This document shows positions 33,227 to 42,123 of a stretch of 64,000 bases of DNA, in pieces. The notes beneath the pieces were generated by a model. It was not told where the DNA came from, made no database searches, and saw nothing but the letters and a program-made list of their open reading frames with translations. The position numbers and the translations under genes are program-made. This DNA comes from Terriglobia bacterium (GTDB lineage Bacteria > Acidobacteriota > Terriglobia > Terriglobales > Acidobacteriaceae): the NCBI GenBank assembly GCA_020072585.1, contig JAIQGL010000003.1, positions 124,001-188,000 on the forward strand. The letters are read 5' to 3'. Numbering within the stretch: the stretch's first letter is position 1; each line of letters begins with the position of its first letter.

Positions 33227-33716
33227 CGCACGCCACGCTTGATCGAACGGAATGGGATGGAGCTAGGATTAAGTATTTTGCCCGAAGAAGGCCCGCCGCA
33301 TGCGAATATGGCCGTTTTTTTGACAATTCTTGCCTGCCGGGACATAATTCCACGCGGCTCTACTCCGTCGATCGTGCGTTGGCTGGTTCGCCTGATAAAA
33401 AAATCTGATGCATGAATGGCGATTTTGCCATAGAGTTGTCCCGGATCTTTCGAGCGCCCGAATTTTTGGCCTCATGGCTGGAACGGTATTGAGTCTTCGT
33501 TCATGGGCGTTTTACACAAGCAATAAGGTTTTAGTTTGAATAAGCCGTTAAGCGCGATCATGTGGGATAATACTCGGCCAATGAAGGGCGTTAGTACTAT
33601 TCGTCTCATGAATGAGCACTCATTCACGCATCTGCTGGCGTTTTCGGTCGTCTCACTCGAGCGAAAACACCGGACCAATCTCCCAACGTTTCGCCACTTG
33701 CCATCTTGGAGGGTTT
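33227..33716. other. Intergenic region upstream of TonB-dependent receptor
   Basis: No gene is seen in these 490 bp. A palindrome lies at 33608-33625 (separate entry) and GATAAT at 33566-33571 may be a -10 element. Confidence 0.5.
33608..33625. promoter_or_regulatory. Palindromic operator candidate upstream of the receptor gene
   Basis: TGAATGAG-CA-CTCATTCA has 8-bp perfect arms and lies 91 bp before the ATG. Operators of this form are common for TetR-family repressors; the cognate regulator is not in the window. Confidence 0.5.
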
Positions 33717-36700
33717 ATGAGGTCTAGAATCCATCTGTTCAGAATTGTTCTTGCGTGCCTGCTGTTTACCGGCATGGTTTACGCGCAGGGTGTCGGCGCT
33801 TCGGGTGACATAAAAGGCACTGTCACAGATCCGTCTGGCGCCGTTGTCGGAAATGCGACAGTCACGGCTACAGATGTGGCCAAAGGAATCAAGCACACGG
33901 TGAGCACGGATAACAATGGCCAATTTCGCTTGACCGGTTTACCTCCGGCCACATACAGCGTGGGGGTCGCAAAAGCGGGCTTCCAGTCTGAGATCGCGAA
34001 AAATGTAGTGGTGAATATCGGCCAGACCAGCACAGTCGATTTCCCCATGAAGGTCTCGCAGGTTTCCGAACAGATTGAAGTCACCGCTGAACCACCGGTG
34101 GTCGAGACTGAGAGAGGCGGGCAGGCAAACGTTGTCAATGAGCAATATATTCGCGAATTGCCCATCAATCGTCGCGACTATCTGACATTCACCCTGCTGG
34201 CGCCGGCAGTGTCTGATTCAACCCGGCTCGCTTCCGACCAGGACTACCGCGTGAAGCAGACCCCGCAGAGCGGCCTCTCCTTCTATGGCAGCAATGGCCG
34301 TGGCAACAGCGTAACCGTCGACGGCGGAGAAGTGAATGATGATGCGGGCGGCGTCAGACTGAATATGTCCCAGGATGCCGTGCAGGAATTCCAGATCAAC
34401 CGCAGCAACTACGGCGCTGATCTCGGCGGAGCCAGTGGCGCGACGATTAACATCGTGACAAAATCCGGCGGCAATGACGTTCACGGCACGCTCTTCGGTT
34501 ACTTCCGCAATGACGCGGTGGATGCAGCCAACCCGTTCTCCATCAGCCAGGCCCTCGCTCCAGGACAGACATTTAATCCTGCTGCACCGGATGTGCACGG
34601 CTCGCATGTTAAGGACACATTGACGCGCGAACAATTTGGCGGTTCCATTGGCTTTCCCATCACCAAGGACAAAACCTTCCTGTATAGCTCTTTTGAAGGC
34701 TTGTTGGGTGATGCACAGAACGCTGTTCCGCTGTTGACCAGCACCAGCATCTTCCGGCCTCAGGCCACTTCAGGAAATAATCAGCAGGCGATTTTGACCG
34801 GATTGGCTGGCCTTGCGGGCAACCCGCCGGTTCCATGTCTTACCGGTCAGCCGGCCCTGCCGGCGGCGACTTGCGCGGCGATCCTGACGAATATTCTTAC
34901 CGTCAATCCCGCCACTAGCCCGTTGAACAAGTTTCTTGTGAATCAGTTTGAAAGCAATGGCGGTCTTTTTCCTTATAACAACCGCCTCTACCTGGCCTCT
35001 ACTCGATTTGACCACCAGTTCAGTGATCACAATCAAATTGCCCTGCGCTATAGCTTTGGGCATGATCTGGAAGAGAATCCTGACGTGACCTCTCTCACCG
35101 GCTTCTCGCGCGGAAGTTCCGTGAAAGCCTTTGACCATACATTGCTGGCGTCATGGTTTCACCAGTTCAGCGGCAAGACGCTGAATGAGGCGCGCGTCCA
35201 GTGGAATTATTCGAATTTTGACGTGATTCCCAACACTCCCGGGGAAGTCGGGCTGGATATCCCGGGTTTTGGCAACCTCGGCACACAAATCTTCCTGCCC
35301 AGCTTTACCATCATGCGCCGCTATGAATTTGCCGACAACGTGAGCATGGTTCGCGGCAAGCACAACATCAAGTTCGGCGGCTATGAACTGATTCGTGGCA
35401 ACCACTCTGAGTCTCACACGTTCTTCCCCGGACGTTTTGTCTTCGGCAACTTGCCTGGCGGACTTCTAAGCCCCTGCCTCCAGGTTCCTGCTGCATGCGG
35501 ATTAACCACCGCTGCCGCCACTCTTACCTCGCTGCAATCCGCATCGCTCGGGTTGCCCCAGTTCTATCAGCAGGGTTTCGGCAATCCCAATTACAACTAT
35601 CCGCGGCCTTTCACAGCGGCCTTTGTCCAGGACCAATGGTCCATGACGCCCAACTTTACCTTGAATGTGGGCGTGCGCTATGAACTGGATGCACAATATG
35701 GCGCGTTAAGCACAGACAAAAACAATTTTGCTCCCCGCGCCTCATTTGCCTGGGACCCGTTCAAGGACCACAAGACCGTAATCCGCGCCGGCTATGGCAT
35801 CTTCTACTCGTCTGTCTATGGCCAGATTGCTGACGTGGTGCAGACACTTGGTGTCGTCAACGGCAACCGTCAAATTGCTCAAACCTTCGTGCCGCTTACC
35901 GGCGCTCCGGGCAATCCGGCTTTGACTTCGGCTGCGATCTTCCAAACCTTGTTTGCTCAGGGCAAAGTGCAGTGCACCACGCCCGCCGCGGGTAATGCAG
36001 CCTGCATCACGCCGGCAGACCTGACCCAGTTCGGCATCAACATCACGCACACCGGCCCGGTTCCTCCGCTCAGCGTGGTATTTAGCGGCCAGTCGGACTA
36101 TAAGAACCCATACTCGCAGCAAGCTGAAGTTGGCATTGAGCGTGAGATCGCTAAAGGCTGGTCTGTAGCGCTCAGTGGTATCTACGTTCACACTATCGGG
36201 CTGCCGGTTGCAATTGATATCAACGACTTGTCCACGGCTCCGACTTCCAACATCACTTTGTCCAACGGCGTTGTGGTTCCTGTTAGGAACTTCAATACCA
36301 GCACCAGCAATCCGCTCACTCCCGGTTTGGCTCCTTGCGGCGGCGCGGCGATTGTCACCTGTTTTGGCAACCCGTTGCTGCTCCAGGGCGATCAGTATTC
36401 TTCCAAGGGCGCGTCCCTCTATGAAGGCGCGATCCTGGAAGTCAAAAAGCGCTTCAGCAGTCACTTCTCTGTGCTGGCGAACTATACCCTGAGCAAGGCG
36501 TTCGATACCACGACCGATTTCAACAGCGACTTTGGTCCGCAGAACAACACCAACCTCGCTGCCGAACGTGGCTTGTCTAACTTCGATCAGCGCCACAAGG
36601 TCGTGATCGCCACGGTCGTCGATACGGGAAACTCCGGTGGACGCATTTTCTCCGGCTTCCAGTTGGCGCCGATCTTCCGCTATAACAGCGGCCACCCGTT

Positions 36701-37073
36701 CAACCTTCTGGCCGGTGGTGATGTGAACGGCGATCGCCATTCCACCAATGATCGGCCAGTCGGCGCAGCGCGCAATACCGGTCAAGGCCCGGACTTCATG
36801 GACTTTGACATGCGCATTACCCGCCGCTTCAAGATGGGTGAGCGCGCCAACCTTCAGCTCCTGGTGGAGGGATTCAATCTGGCGAACCGGACGAATTACG
36901 CCAGCGTGAACAACATTGTTGGCCCAAGGTTTGATCTTACGCCCGGGTTCAGCACGTTCAATGTGAAAGGCAGGGCTGTGGATGCTGCAACCACCTCTCT
37001 TGCCACACCGCTGGTCTTCACCTCGGCCTTCCCGATGCGCCAACTGCAATTCGGCGTTCGCATCGGCTTCTAG
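33717..37073 (+). CDS. Oar-type TonB-dependent receptor with carboxypeptidase-regulatory-like domain
   Basis: From ATG 33717 (GGAGG upstream) the product is 1118 residues with a signal peptide (LFRIVLACLLFTGMVYAQG). Residues 30-115 form the carboxypeptidase-regulatory-like Ig fold (GDIKGTVTDPSGAVVGNATV, GQFRLTGLPPATYSVGV). A TonB plug follows (VNEQYIRELPINRRDYLTF, GNSVTVDGGEVNDD, ATINIVTKSGGNDVHGTLF). A large 22-strand-type barrel ends in the aromatic MRQLQFGVRIGF. Acidobacteria encode dozens of these; they are thought to import large ligands or polysaccharides. An antisense frame of 703 codons across the 3-prime half is a shadow of biased codon use. Confidence 0.9.
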   Translation: MRSRIHLFRIVLACLLFTGMVYAQGVGASGDIKGTVTDPSGAVVGNATVTATDVAKGIKHTVSTDNNGQFRLTGLPPATYSVGVAKAGFQSEIAKNVVVNIGQTSTVDFPMKVSQVSEQIEVTAEPPVVETERGGQANVVNEQYIRELPINRRDYLTFTLLAPAVSDSTRLASDQDYRVKQTPQSGLSFYGSNGRGNSVTVDGGEVNDDAGGVRLNMSQDAVQEFQINRSNYGADLGGASGATINIVTKSGGNDVHGTLFGYFRNDAVDAANPFSISQALAPGQTFNPAAPDVHGSHVKDTLTREQFGGSIGFPITKDKTFLYSSFEGLLGDAQNAVPLLTSTSIFRPQATSGNNQQAILTGLAGLAGNPPVPCLTGQPALPAATCAAILTNILTVNPATSPLNKFLVNQFESNGGLFPYNNRLYLASTRFDHQFSDHNQIALRYSFGHDLEENPDVTSLTGFSRGSSVKAFDHTLLASWFHQFSGKTLNEARVQWNYSNFDVIPNTPGEVGLDIPGFGNLGTQIFLPSFTIMRRYEFADNVSMVRGKHNIKFGGYELIRGNHSESHTFFPGRFVFGNLPGGLLSPCLQVPAACGLTTAAATLTSLQSASLGLPQFYQQGFGNPNYNYPRPFTAAFVQDQWSMTPNFTLNVGVRYELDAQYGALSTDKNNFAPRASFAWDPFKDHKTVIRAGYGIFYSSVYGQIADVVQTLGVVNGNRQIAQTFVPLTGAPGNPALTSAAIFQTLFAQGKVQCTTPAAGNAACITPADLTQFGINITHTGPVPPLSVVFSGQSDYKNPYSQQAEVGIEREIAKGWSVALSGIYVHTIGLPVAIDINDLSTAPTSNITLSNGVVVPVRNFNTSTSNPLTPGLAPCGGAAIVTCFGNPLLLQGDQYSSKGASLYEGAILEVKKRFSSHFSVLANYTLSKAFDTTTDFNSDFGPQNNTNLAAERGLSNFDQRHKVVIATVVDTGNSGGRIFSGFQLAPIFRYNSGHPFNLLAGGDVNGDRHSTNDRPVGAARNTGQGPDFMDFDMRITRRFKMGERANLQLLVEGFNLANRTNYASVNNIVGPRFDLTPGFSTFNVKGRAVDAATTSLATPLVFTSAFPMRQLQFGVRIGF

Positions 37074-37087
37074 TGCTTTAACCTTTA

Positions 37088-37120
37088 ACGACGGAGGCGG
37101 CTCGTGCCTCCGTCGTTTTT
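37088..37120 (+). terminator. Rho-independent terminator of the first TonB receptor
   Basis: ACGACGGAGGC/GCCTCCGTCGT (11-bp perfect arms) is followed by TTTTT. Confidence 0.9.
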
Positions 37121-37202
37121 CTCTTTTGAACGCATGAATCAGCGGCATTCCCTGGTCAGACGATTGTCTGACTTGCCTTACGCATGCCATGGCCTTCATA
37201 CC

Positions 37203-38903
37203 ATGCCCGAGGTCAACCCGACGCCCAGCCCCACACCCATCGTCCAGAAGACTGGCGCACAGATGACCGGCGCCCAGGCCGTGGTCGCCTCCTTGTTGCG
37301 GCACGGCATTACCACAGGTTTTGGCATACCCAGTATCCACAACATCGCGCTTTATGAAGCGCTCCGCCAGACATCTGAATTTCATCATTGGGTTGTTCGG
37401 CATGAGCAGGCTGCCGGCTTCGCCGCGGACGGCTTCTATCGGCGTAGTGGCAAAATCGCCGTGATATTTGCCTCCACCGGCCCGGGAAATCTCTTCACCC
37501 TGGTTCCTCTTCTTGAAAGTCTGCAGACCGGCATTCCGGTCCTTCTTATCGGAACCAACATTGCTTCTTCGCTGCTCGCAGGTACCGGCGGGGCGTTGCA
37601 TGAAACCCCGGAACAGTTGGAGATCATCCGTCCGCTGACTCGATTTGCCCGCCGCGTGACTCGCCCGGACGAGATCGGTGAAGTCTTTGCCCAGGCTGCG
37701 GAGATACTTCGCGGTCCATTGCCCGGACCGGCATTTATTGAGATACCGCATGACTTCTTGCTTGCTCCGGTGAACGCGAGCTTGCCTGAAGCCGAGGCAA
37801 CGGCAAAGCCGGACCACGTTGCTCCGGCCCCGGAGACAGACCGTGCCGCGCAACTTATTGCGGAGAGCCGCAAGCCCACAATTCTTCTCGGCTCAGGAGT
37901 GCGCGCTGCTATCGCTGCCGTCCGCCAATTCGCTGAACTCCTACACTGTCCCGTGTTCACCACCACCAGTGGAAAGGGAATGTTTCCCGGCGATCATCCA
38001 CTCTCACTTGGCTGCATCTCCCGGCTGGGTGCGGTGCAGGAGATGTTCCTCGAAAGCGATTTGTTGATTTCCTTCGGTGCTCGCCTGACCGAGTTTGATA
38101 CGGGCCGGTTTGGACTGAAGCTGCCGCCGCAGCATATTCAAGTAGTCGAAGACTCGCGCTATCCTGGTGATCGGGTTCCTTCCACGCGGGTCGTTGGCGA
38201 TATCGCTGCGACCGCAAAGGCGCTGGCCCAGCGAATTCAGCCGCGTGCGCTCTGGTGTGACATTGCCGCAATCAAAGCCCGGGAAGCACAACGGCTGGAA
38301 GCGTTATTGCAAGAGAGCTATACGGCGCTCAAACTGGTTCGCGCGTCCATGCATCGCAATGATGTGCTGGCGAATGATCAATCCATTCTCAACTACTGGG
38401 CCTCCGCTTTTTTCCCGGTGTTGGAGCCGGGAACATTTTTATACCCTCTGGGATCAGGGACGCTGGGGTATGCGCTTCCAGCCGCCATTGGAGCTGCATG
38501 TGCCATGCGACAGGCCAATGATGCCCGGAAGGTCGTGTGTATCGCCGGTGATGGCGGCTTCCAGTACACGCAGCATGAACTGGCCACGCTGGCGCAGTAT
38601 GGATTGCCGGTCAAGATTCTTCTGGTAAACGATGAGTCTTACGGTGTGATCGCTTTTCTTCAGCGCTCAATGTTTGGCCAGACGCATGAAATCACCCTCA
38701 AGAACCCTGACTTTTGCCGCGTGGCTGAAGCCTATGGGATCAGGGCTGAGCGCGTTACCTCAATTGCCGCGCTTGAGCAGCGAATGCCTGACTGGCTCAA
38801 TGCCCCGGGTCCTGCGCTGCTGGAGTGGCGCACAGTCCTCAAAGCGCCATGGGAGACGGGAGCCATCCCACGGCCAACCGGCATTGCCCCAAAAAGCTCC
38901 TAG
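37203..38903 (+). CDS. Thiamine-diphosphate-dependent enzyme (acetolactate synthase/decarboxylase-like)
   Basis: The product is about 566 residues from ATG 37203; ATGs at 37134 and 37263 are alternatives, since none has a clear Shine-Dalgarno. The three domains of the AHAS/pyruvate oxidase superfamily are present. The N-terminal PYR domain has the catalytic Glu in VVRHEQAAGFAADGF. A central domain (RKPTILLGSGVRAAI) follows, then the C-terminal PP domain with the ThDP motif GDGGFQYTQHELATLAQYGL ending in NDESYG. No regulatory subunit gene is adjacent, so classical acetolactate synthase is unlikely. A 2-keto acid decarboxylase or acyl-CoA lyase role is possible. It heads a lipid-metabolism-like gene group. 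Confidence 0.82.
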   Translation: MPEVNPTPSPTPIVQKTGAQMTGAQAVVASLLRHGITTGFGIPSIHNIALYEALRQTSEFHHWVVRHEQAAGFAADGFYRRSGKIAVIFASTGPGNLFTLVPLLESLQTGIPVLLIGTNIASSLLAGTGGALHETPEQLEIIRPLTRFARRVTRPDEIGEVFAQAAEILRGPLPGPAFIEIPHDFLLAPVNASLPEAEATAKPDHVAPAPETDRAAQLIAESRKPTILLGSGVRAAIAAVRQFAELLHCPVFTTTSGKGMFPGDHPLSLGCISRLGAVQEMFLESDLLISFGARLTEFDTGRFGLKLPPQHIQVVEDSRYPGDRVPSTRVVGDIAATAKALAQRIQPRALWCDIAAIKAREAQRLEALLQESYTALKLVRASMHRNDVLANDQSILNYWASAFFPVLEPGTFLYPLGSGTLGYALPAAIGAACAMRQANDARKVVCIAGDGGFQYTQHELATLAQYGLPVKILLVNDESYGVIAFLQRSMFGQTHEITLKNPDFCRVAEAYGIRAERVTSIAALEQRMPDWLNAPGPALLEWRTVLKAPWETGAIPRPTGIAPKSS

Positions 38904-38958
38904 TTTGCCGCAAGATGTCAGTTAAAGACGTTAAAGTTTCAAGGAGACCAGATCGCTT

Positions 38959-39750
38959 ATGTTTGCTCAGCAAGCGTCAAAGACGATACAACAACTTTTC
39001 GACCTGACCGGCCGAGTCGCCATCATTACCGGCGGATCCATCGGGCTTGGCCGTCAGATGGCGGAGGCGCTGGCTGAAGCCGGGGCCAATTTGGTTTTAT
39101 GCGCACGGAAAAAAGAGCGCTGTGAAGAAGCGGCGCATGCCATGGAAAAGCTCGGCGTCCGCGCGCTGGCCCTTGCCTGTGATGTAAAGGACCAGGCCAG
39201 CGTCGAACAGCTGATTGCCGCCACCGTTTCAGCATTTGGACGGATTGACGTTTTGATCAATAACGCCGGCATCTCCTGGGGAGCGCCCACGGAAAAGATG
39301 ACGCTGGCCGAGTGGAACAAGGTAATAGAAACCAACCTTACAGGGACTTTTCTGTGCGCTCAGGCCGCCGGTAGAATCATGCTCAAGCAGCAGAGCGGCA
39401 AGATCATCAATATGGCTTCGGTTTCCGGTCTGAAAGGGGCTCCTCCTGAAGCGGTGGAGGCAATCGCCTATCATGCCAGCAAAGGTGGAGTGATCTCATT
39501 TACGCGCGATCTTGCCGTGAAATGGGCGCGGCATAACATTCAGGTCAACGCAATTGCCCCAGGCTGGTTTCCCACGCATATGTCGGACAAAGTCATCGAG
39601 CACAAAAGGGATTATCTGCTCAGTCACATTCCGGCGCGCCGCTTTGGTACTGACTATGATCTGAAAGGGGCCGCTGTTTTTCTGGCTTCGGACGCATCCT
39701 CCTACGTGAACGGTCACGTACTGGTGGTGGATGGAGGCCAATGCTCCTGA
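38959..39750 (+). CDS. SDR-family oxidoreductase (gluconate 5-dehydrogenase/3-oxoacyl-ACP reductase-like)
   Basis: This 263-residue SDR has VAIITGGSIGLGRQMAEAL (cofactor), NNAGISWGAP, and an active-site Ser in NMASVSGLKG with YHASKGGV. After the second strand VLCARKKER favours NADP(H). The C-terminus ASSYVNGHVLVVDGG is typical. It may reduce or oxidise a 3-hydroxyacyl or polyol substrate. CAAGGAGAC precedes the ATG. The acyl-CoA ligase gene begins 16 bp after its stop, so they share an operon. Confidence 0.88.
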   Translation: MFAQQASKTIQQLFDLTGRVAIITGGSIGLGRQMAEALAEAGANLVLCARKKERCEEAAHAMEKLGVRALALACDVKDQASVEQLIAATVSAFGRIDVLINNAGISWGAPTEKMTLAEWNKVIETNLTGTFLCAQAAGRIMLKQQSGKIINMASVSGLKGAPPEAVEAIAYHASKGGVISFTRDLAVKWARHNIQVNAIAPGWFPTHMSDKVIEHKRDYLLSHIPARRFGTDYDLKGAAVFLASDASSYVNGHVLVVDGGQCS

Positions 39751-39766
39751 GTACATTGAGGTCATC

Positions 39767-41374
39767 ATGATTATTCCTCTTACACCTCTGCGGTTTCTCC
39801 GCTATTCCAGCCAGCAGTTTCCTGGCCGGACCGCCGTGGTCTGTGGCGATCAACGCTTTACTTACGCCCAATTCTCTGACCGTACCGCCCGCCAGGCGGG
39901 AGCGTTGCGCTCCCTTGGCTTGCAGCCGGGAGAACGGGTTGCTTTTCTGGGCGCTAACTGCCATCGTCTGTTGGAAGGCTATTACGGTGTTCCTGAAGCA
40001 GGCGGCGTGCTCCTGCCTCTCAATATAAGGCTTGCCCCGCAGGAGCTGGCCTACATATTGAATGATTCTGAAGCCTCGGTCCTTTTCTTTGAAGAACAGT
40101 TCACGCCGTTAGTGGAATCGTTCCGGCGGGAGCTGAAATCGGTCCGGTCATTTATTCCACTGGACTTCACTCCCGGCGCCTCCTGGATGGTGCAGCAGAA
40201 CTATGAAGACTTGCTGGCTACAGCCACGCCCTATCGCACGGATGTCATGCAGGTGGATGAAAACTCGCTGGCCGAGCTTTTTTATACCAGCGGGACCAGC
40301 GCCAACCCAAAGGGCGTGATGCTGACGCATCGCAATATCTATCTGCATGCGCTGAACGTGGCCATTACATTTCACACCACAAGTGAATCCGTGGAACTGC
40401 ATACCATTCCTTTGTTTCATGCCAATGGCTGGGGCGTGGCGCACTCGCTGACATACGTCGGCGGCAAGCACGTGATGATACGCAAATTTGAGACCACGGA
40501 AGTGTTCCGCCTGATTGAGCGCGAGGGAGCGCAGTCTTTGAGCGTGGTGCCGGCCATGGCTACGGCGCTGGTCAACTGTCCCGAGCGTCCTAAATTCAAT
40601 TTGAAAAGCCTACAGCGCATGAGCATCGGTGGCGCGGCATCTTCACCCACGCTGGTGCGTGAGGTGGAAGAAAAGCTGGGTTGCGCCTGTTACTCCGGCT
40701 ACGGGCTTACGGAAACTGCTCCTGTCCTGACCACGGCGCGTATGAAGGCCGGGCTTGATTGGCAAGGCCAACTCCGTTATGAAAAGCTGGCAAGTACTGG
40801 TCATGCCGTTCCCGGCGTCGAGGTGCGCGTGGTTGATCCTGAGGGCAATGACGTTCCGCGCGACGGCAAGAGCATTGGTGAAATCGTGGCCCGCAGTGAT
40901 GGTGTGATGGAAGGATATTGGAAACAGCCGGAAGCCACCGCGGAAGTCATGCGGGGCGGCTGGTTCCATACCGGTGACATGGCCACCATGGACGAAAACG
41001 GCTACGTCCTGATTGTTGATCGCAAAAAAGACATCATCGTGAGCGGCGGCGAAAATATTTCTTCTTTGGAAGTTGAGAAGGCGCTGCTGGCGCATCCCGG
41101 CATCTATGAGGTCGCCGTGATTCCCGTGCCTGACGATCGCTGGGGAGAGGTTCCGCGCGCGCTGGTAGTAATGAAACCCAGCGTAAATCTTACCGAAAAT
41201 GAAGTGCTGGAATTTTGCCGTGGCCGCCTGACCCATTACAAATGCCCGCGTTCCGTTGAGTTCCTTGAAACACTGCCGCGGACCGGTACGGGGAAGGTCC
41301 TGAAAAAAGAGCTGCGCAAAAAATACTGGTCGGGAACGGAAAATATTCGACCGGAATTTGCGACCAAGAAATAG
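39767..41374 (+). CDS. Long-chain-fatty-acid CoA ligase (AMP-binding)
   Basis: From ATG 39767 (TGAGGT 4 bases upstream) the product is 535 residues of the acyl-adenylate-forming superfamily. The AMP motif is LAELFYTSGTSANPKGVML. Further signature blocks are YSGYGLTETAPVLT, GWFHTGDMATMDENGYVLIVDRKKD and the C-terminal catalytic Lys in PRTGTGKVLKK. The pattern fits medium- or long-chain fatty acyl-CoA synthetases. It activates a carboxylic acid for the downstream hydratase and neighbouring enzymes. Confidence 0.92.
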   Translation: MIIPLTPLRFLRYSSQQFPGRTAVVCGDQRFTYAQFSDRTARQAGALRSLGLQPGERVAFLGANCHRLLEGYYGVPEAGGVLLPLNIRLAPQELAYILNDSEASVLFFEEQFTPLVESFRRELKSVRSFIPLDFTPGASWMVQQNYEDLLATATPYRTDVMQVDENSLAELFYTSGTSANPKGVMLTHRNIYLHALNVAITFHTTSESVELHTIPLFHANGWGVAHSLTYVGGKHVMIRKFETTEVFRLIEREGAQSLSVVPAMATALVNCPERPKFNLKSLQRMSIGGAASSPTLVREVEEKLGCACYSGYGLTETAPVLTTARMKAGLDWQGQLRYEKLASTGHAVPGVEVRVVDPEGNDVPRDGKSIGEIVARSDGVMEGYWKQPEATAEVMRGGWFHTGDMATMDENGYVLIVDRKKDIIVSGGENISSLEVEKALLAHPGIYEVAVIPVPDDRWGEVPRALVVMKPSVNLTENEVLEFCRGRLTHYKCPRSVEFLETLPRTGTGKVLKKELRKKYWSGTENIRPEFATKK

Positions 41375-41554
41375 ATTTTATCTTCTGAAATCTCGAGCGC
41401 AGCGAGAAAACCCTGCGATCTTGATGGCTTATTCGGCGCGATAAAATATCAAACAATGTATTCGGTTGAGCCCGAACCACATCATTGCCATAGGGATCCC
41501 GCTATGCTTCGAGATTTAAGAAAATAGACTATGAAAGCGGCAAAAATTTAGATA

Positions 41555-42013
41555 ATGCCCATACTCGACTCCCCCGATGCGCTCAAAGACCTTCTCGGCC
41601 AGGAAATTGCCGTCACCTCATGGTTCAACATTACACAGGAACGGATCCAGCAGTTCGCCGATGCCACGCTCGATCACCAGTGGATACACGTTGACGTTGA
41701 CCGCGCACGGCGTGAATCACCGTTCAAGGCGCCCATCGCTCATGGCTTCCTCACGCTCTCACTACTGCCTCATTTCATGCATGAAGCACTCGAGATCAGG
41801 CAAGGCGTGCGTCTGGGCGTGAACTACGGCTTGAACCGTCTGCGTTTTGTTTCGCCGGTGCCGGCAGGATCGAACATTCGCGCCCGCATCGTGCTGCAAT
41901 CGCTAAAAGATGTTCCCGATGGGATGGAGGCGGTTTTCAATATTACTGTTGAGTTGGAAGGCGCACCCAAGCCCTGCTGCGTGGCTGAATGGGTGGTGCG
42001 GTATTACCGCTAG
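41555..42013 (+). CDS. MaoC-like (R)-specific enoyl-CoA hydratase
   Basis: The 152-residue product is a single hot-dog MaoC domain. The hydratase catalytic pair is visible in FADATLDHQWIHVDVDRA (Asp and His). The overhang segment SPFKAPIAHGFLTLSLLPH follows, and NYGLNRLRFVSPVPAG is also conserved. It would hydrate 2-enoyl-CoA to (R)-3-hydroxyacyl-CoA. It lies 180 bp after the CoA ligase on the same strand. Confidence 0.9.
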   Translation: MPILDSPDALKDLLGQEIAVTSWFNITQERIQQFADATLDHQWIHVDVDRARRESPFKAPIAHGFLTLSLLPHFMHEALEIRQGVRLGVNYGLNRLRFVSPVPAGSNIRARIVLQSLKDVPDGMEAVFNITVELEGAPKPCCVAEWVVRYYR

Positions 42014-42055
42014 AATGTTTGCTTTTTTGACAGAGTGTTCTTGAACAAGACAAGT

Positions 42056-42120
42056 GTCAGGGCACGACTTTTTAGTCGTGCCGTAAGATCCTGCCATGTT
42101 GCCGGGCTTCAGCTCCTGAA
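42056..42120. repeat. REP-like repeat, second locus
   Basis: GGCACGAC-TTTTTA-GTCGTGCC (8-bp perfect arms, 42061-42082) is followed by GGGCTTCAGCTCCTGAA (42104-42120). Both modules match those at 28996-29040. The site lies between convergent genes. Confidence 0.6.
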
Positions 42121-42123
42121 AAA

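Noticed and set aside
35742-37853. A 703-codon open frame on the minus strand
   Set aside because: It lies antisense to the TonB receptor and the ThDP enzyme, crosses the terminator between them, has no signal, domain or ribosome binding site, and is explained by codon bias of the sense genes.
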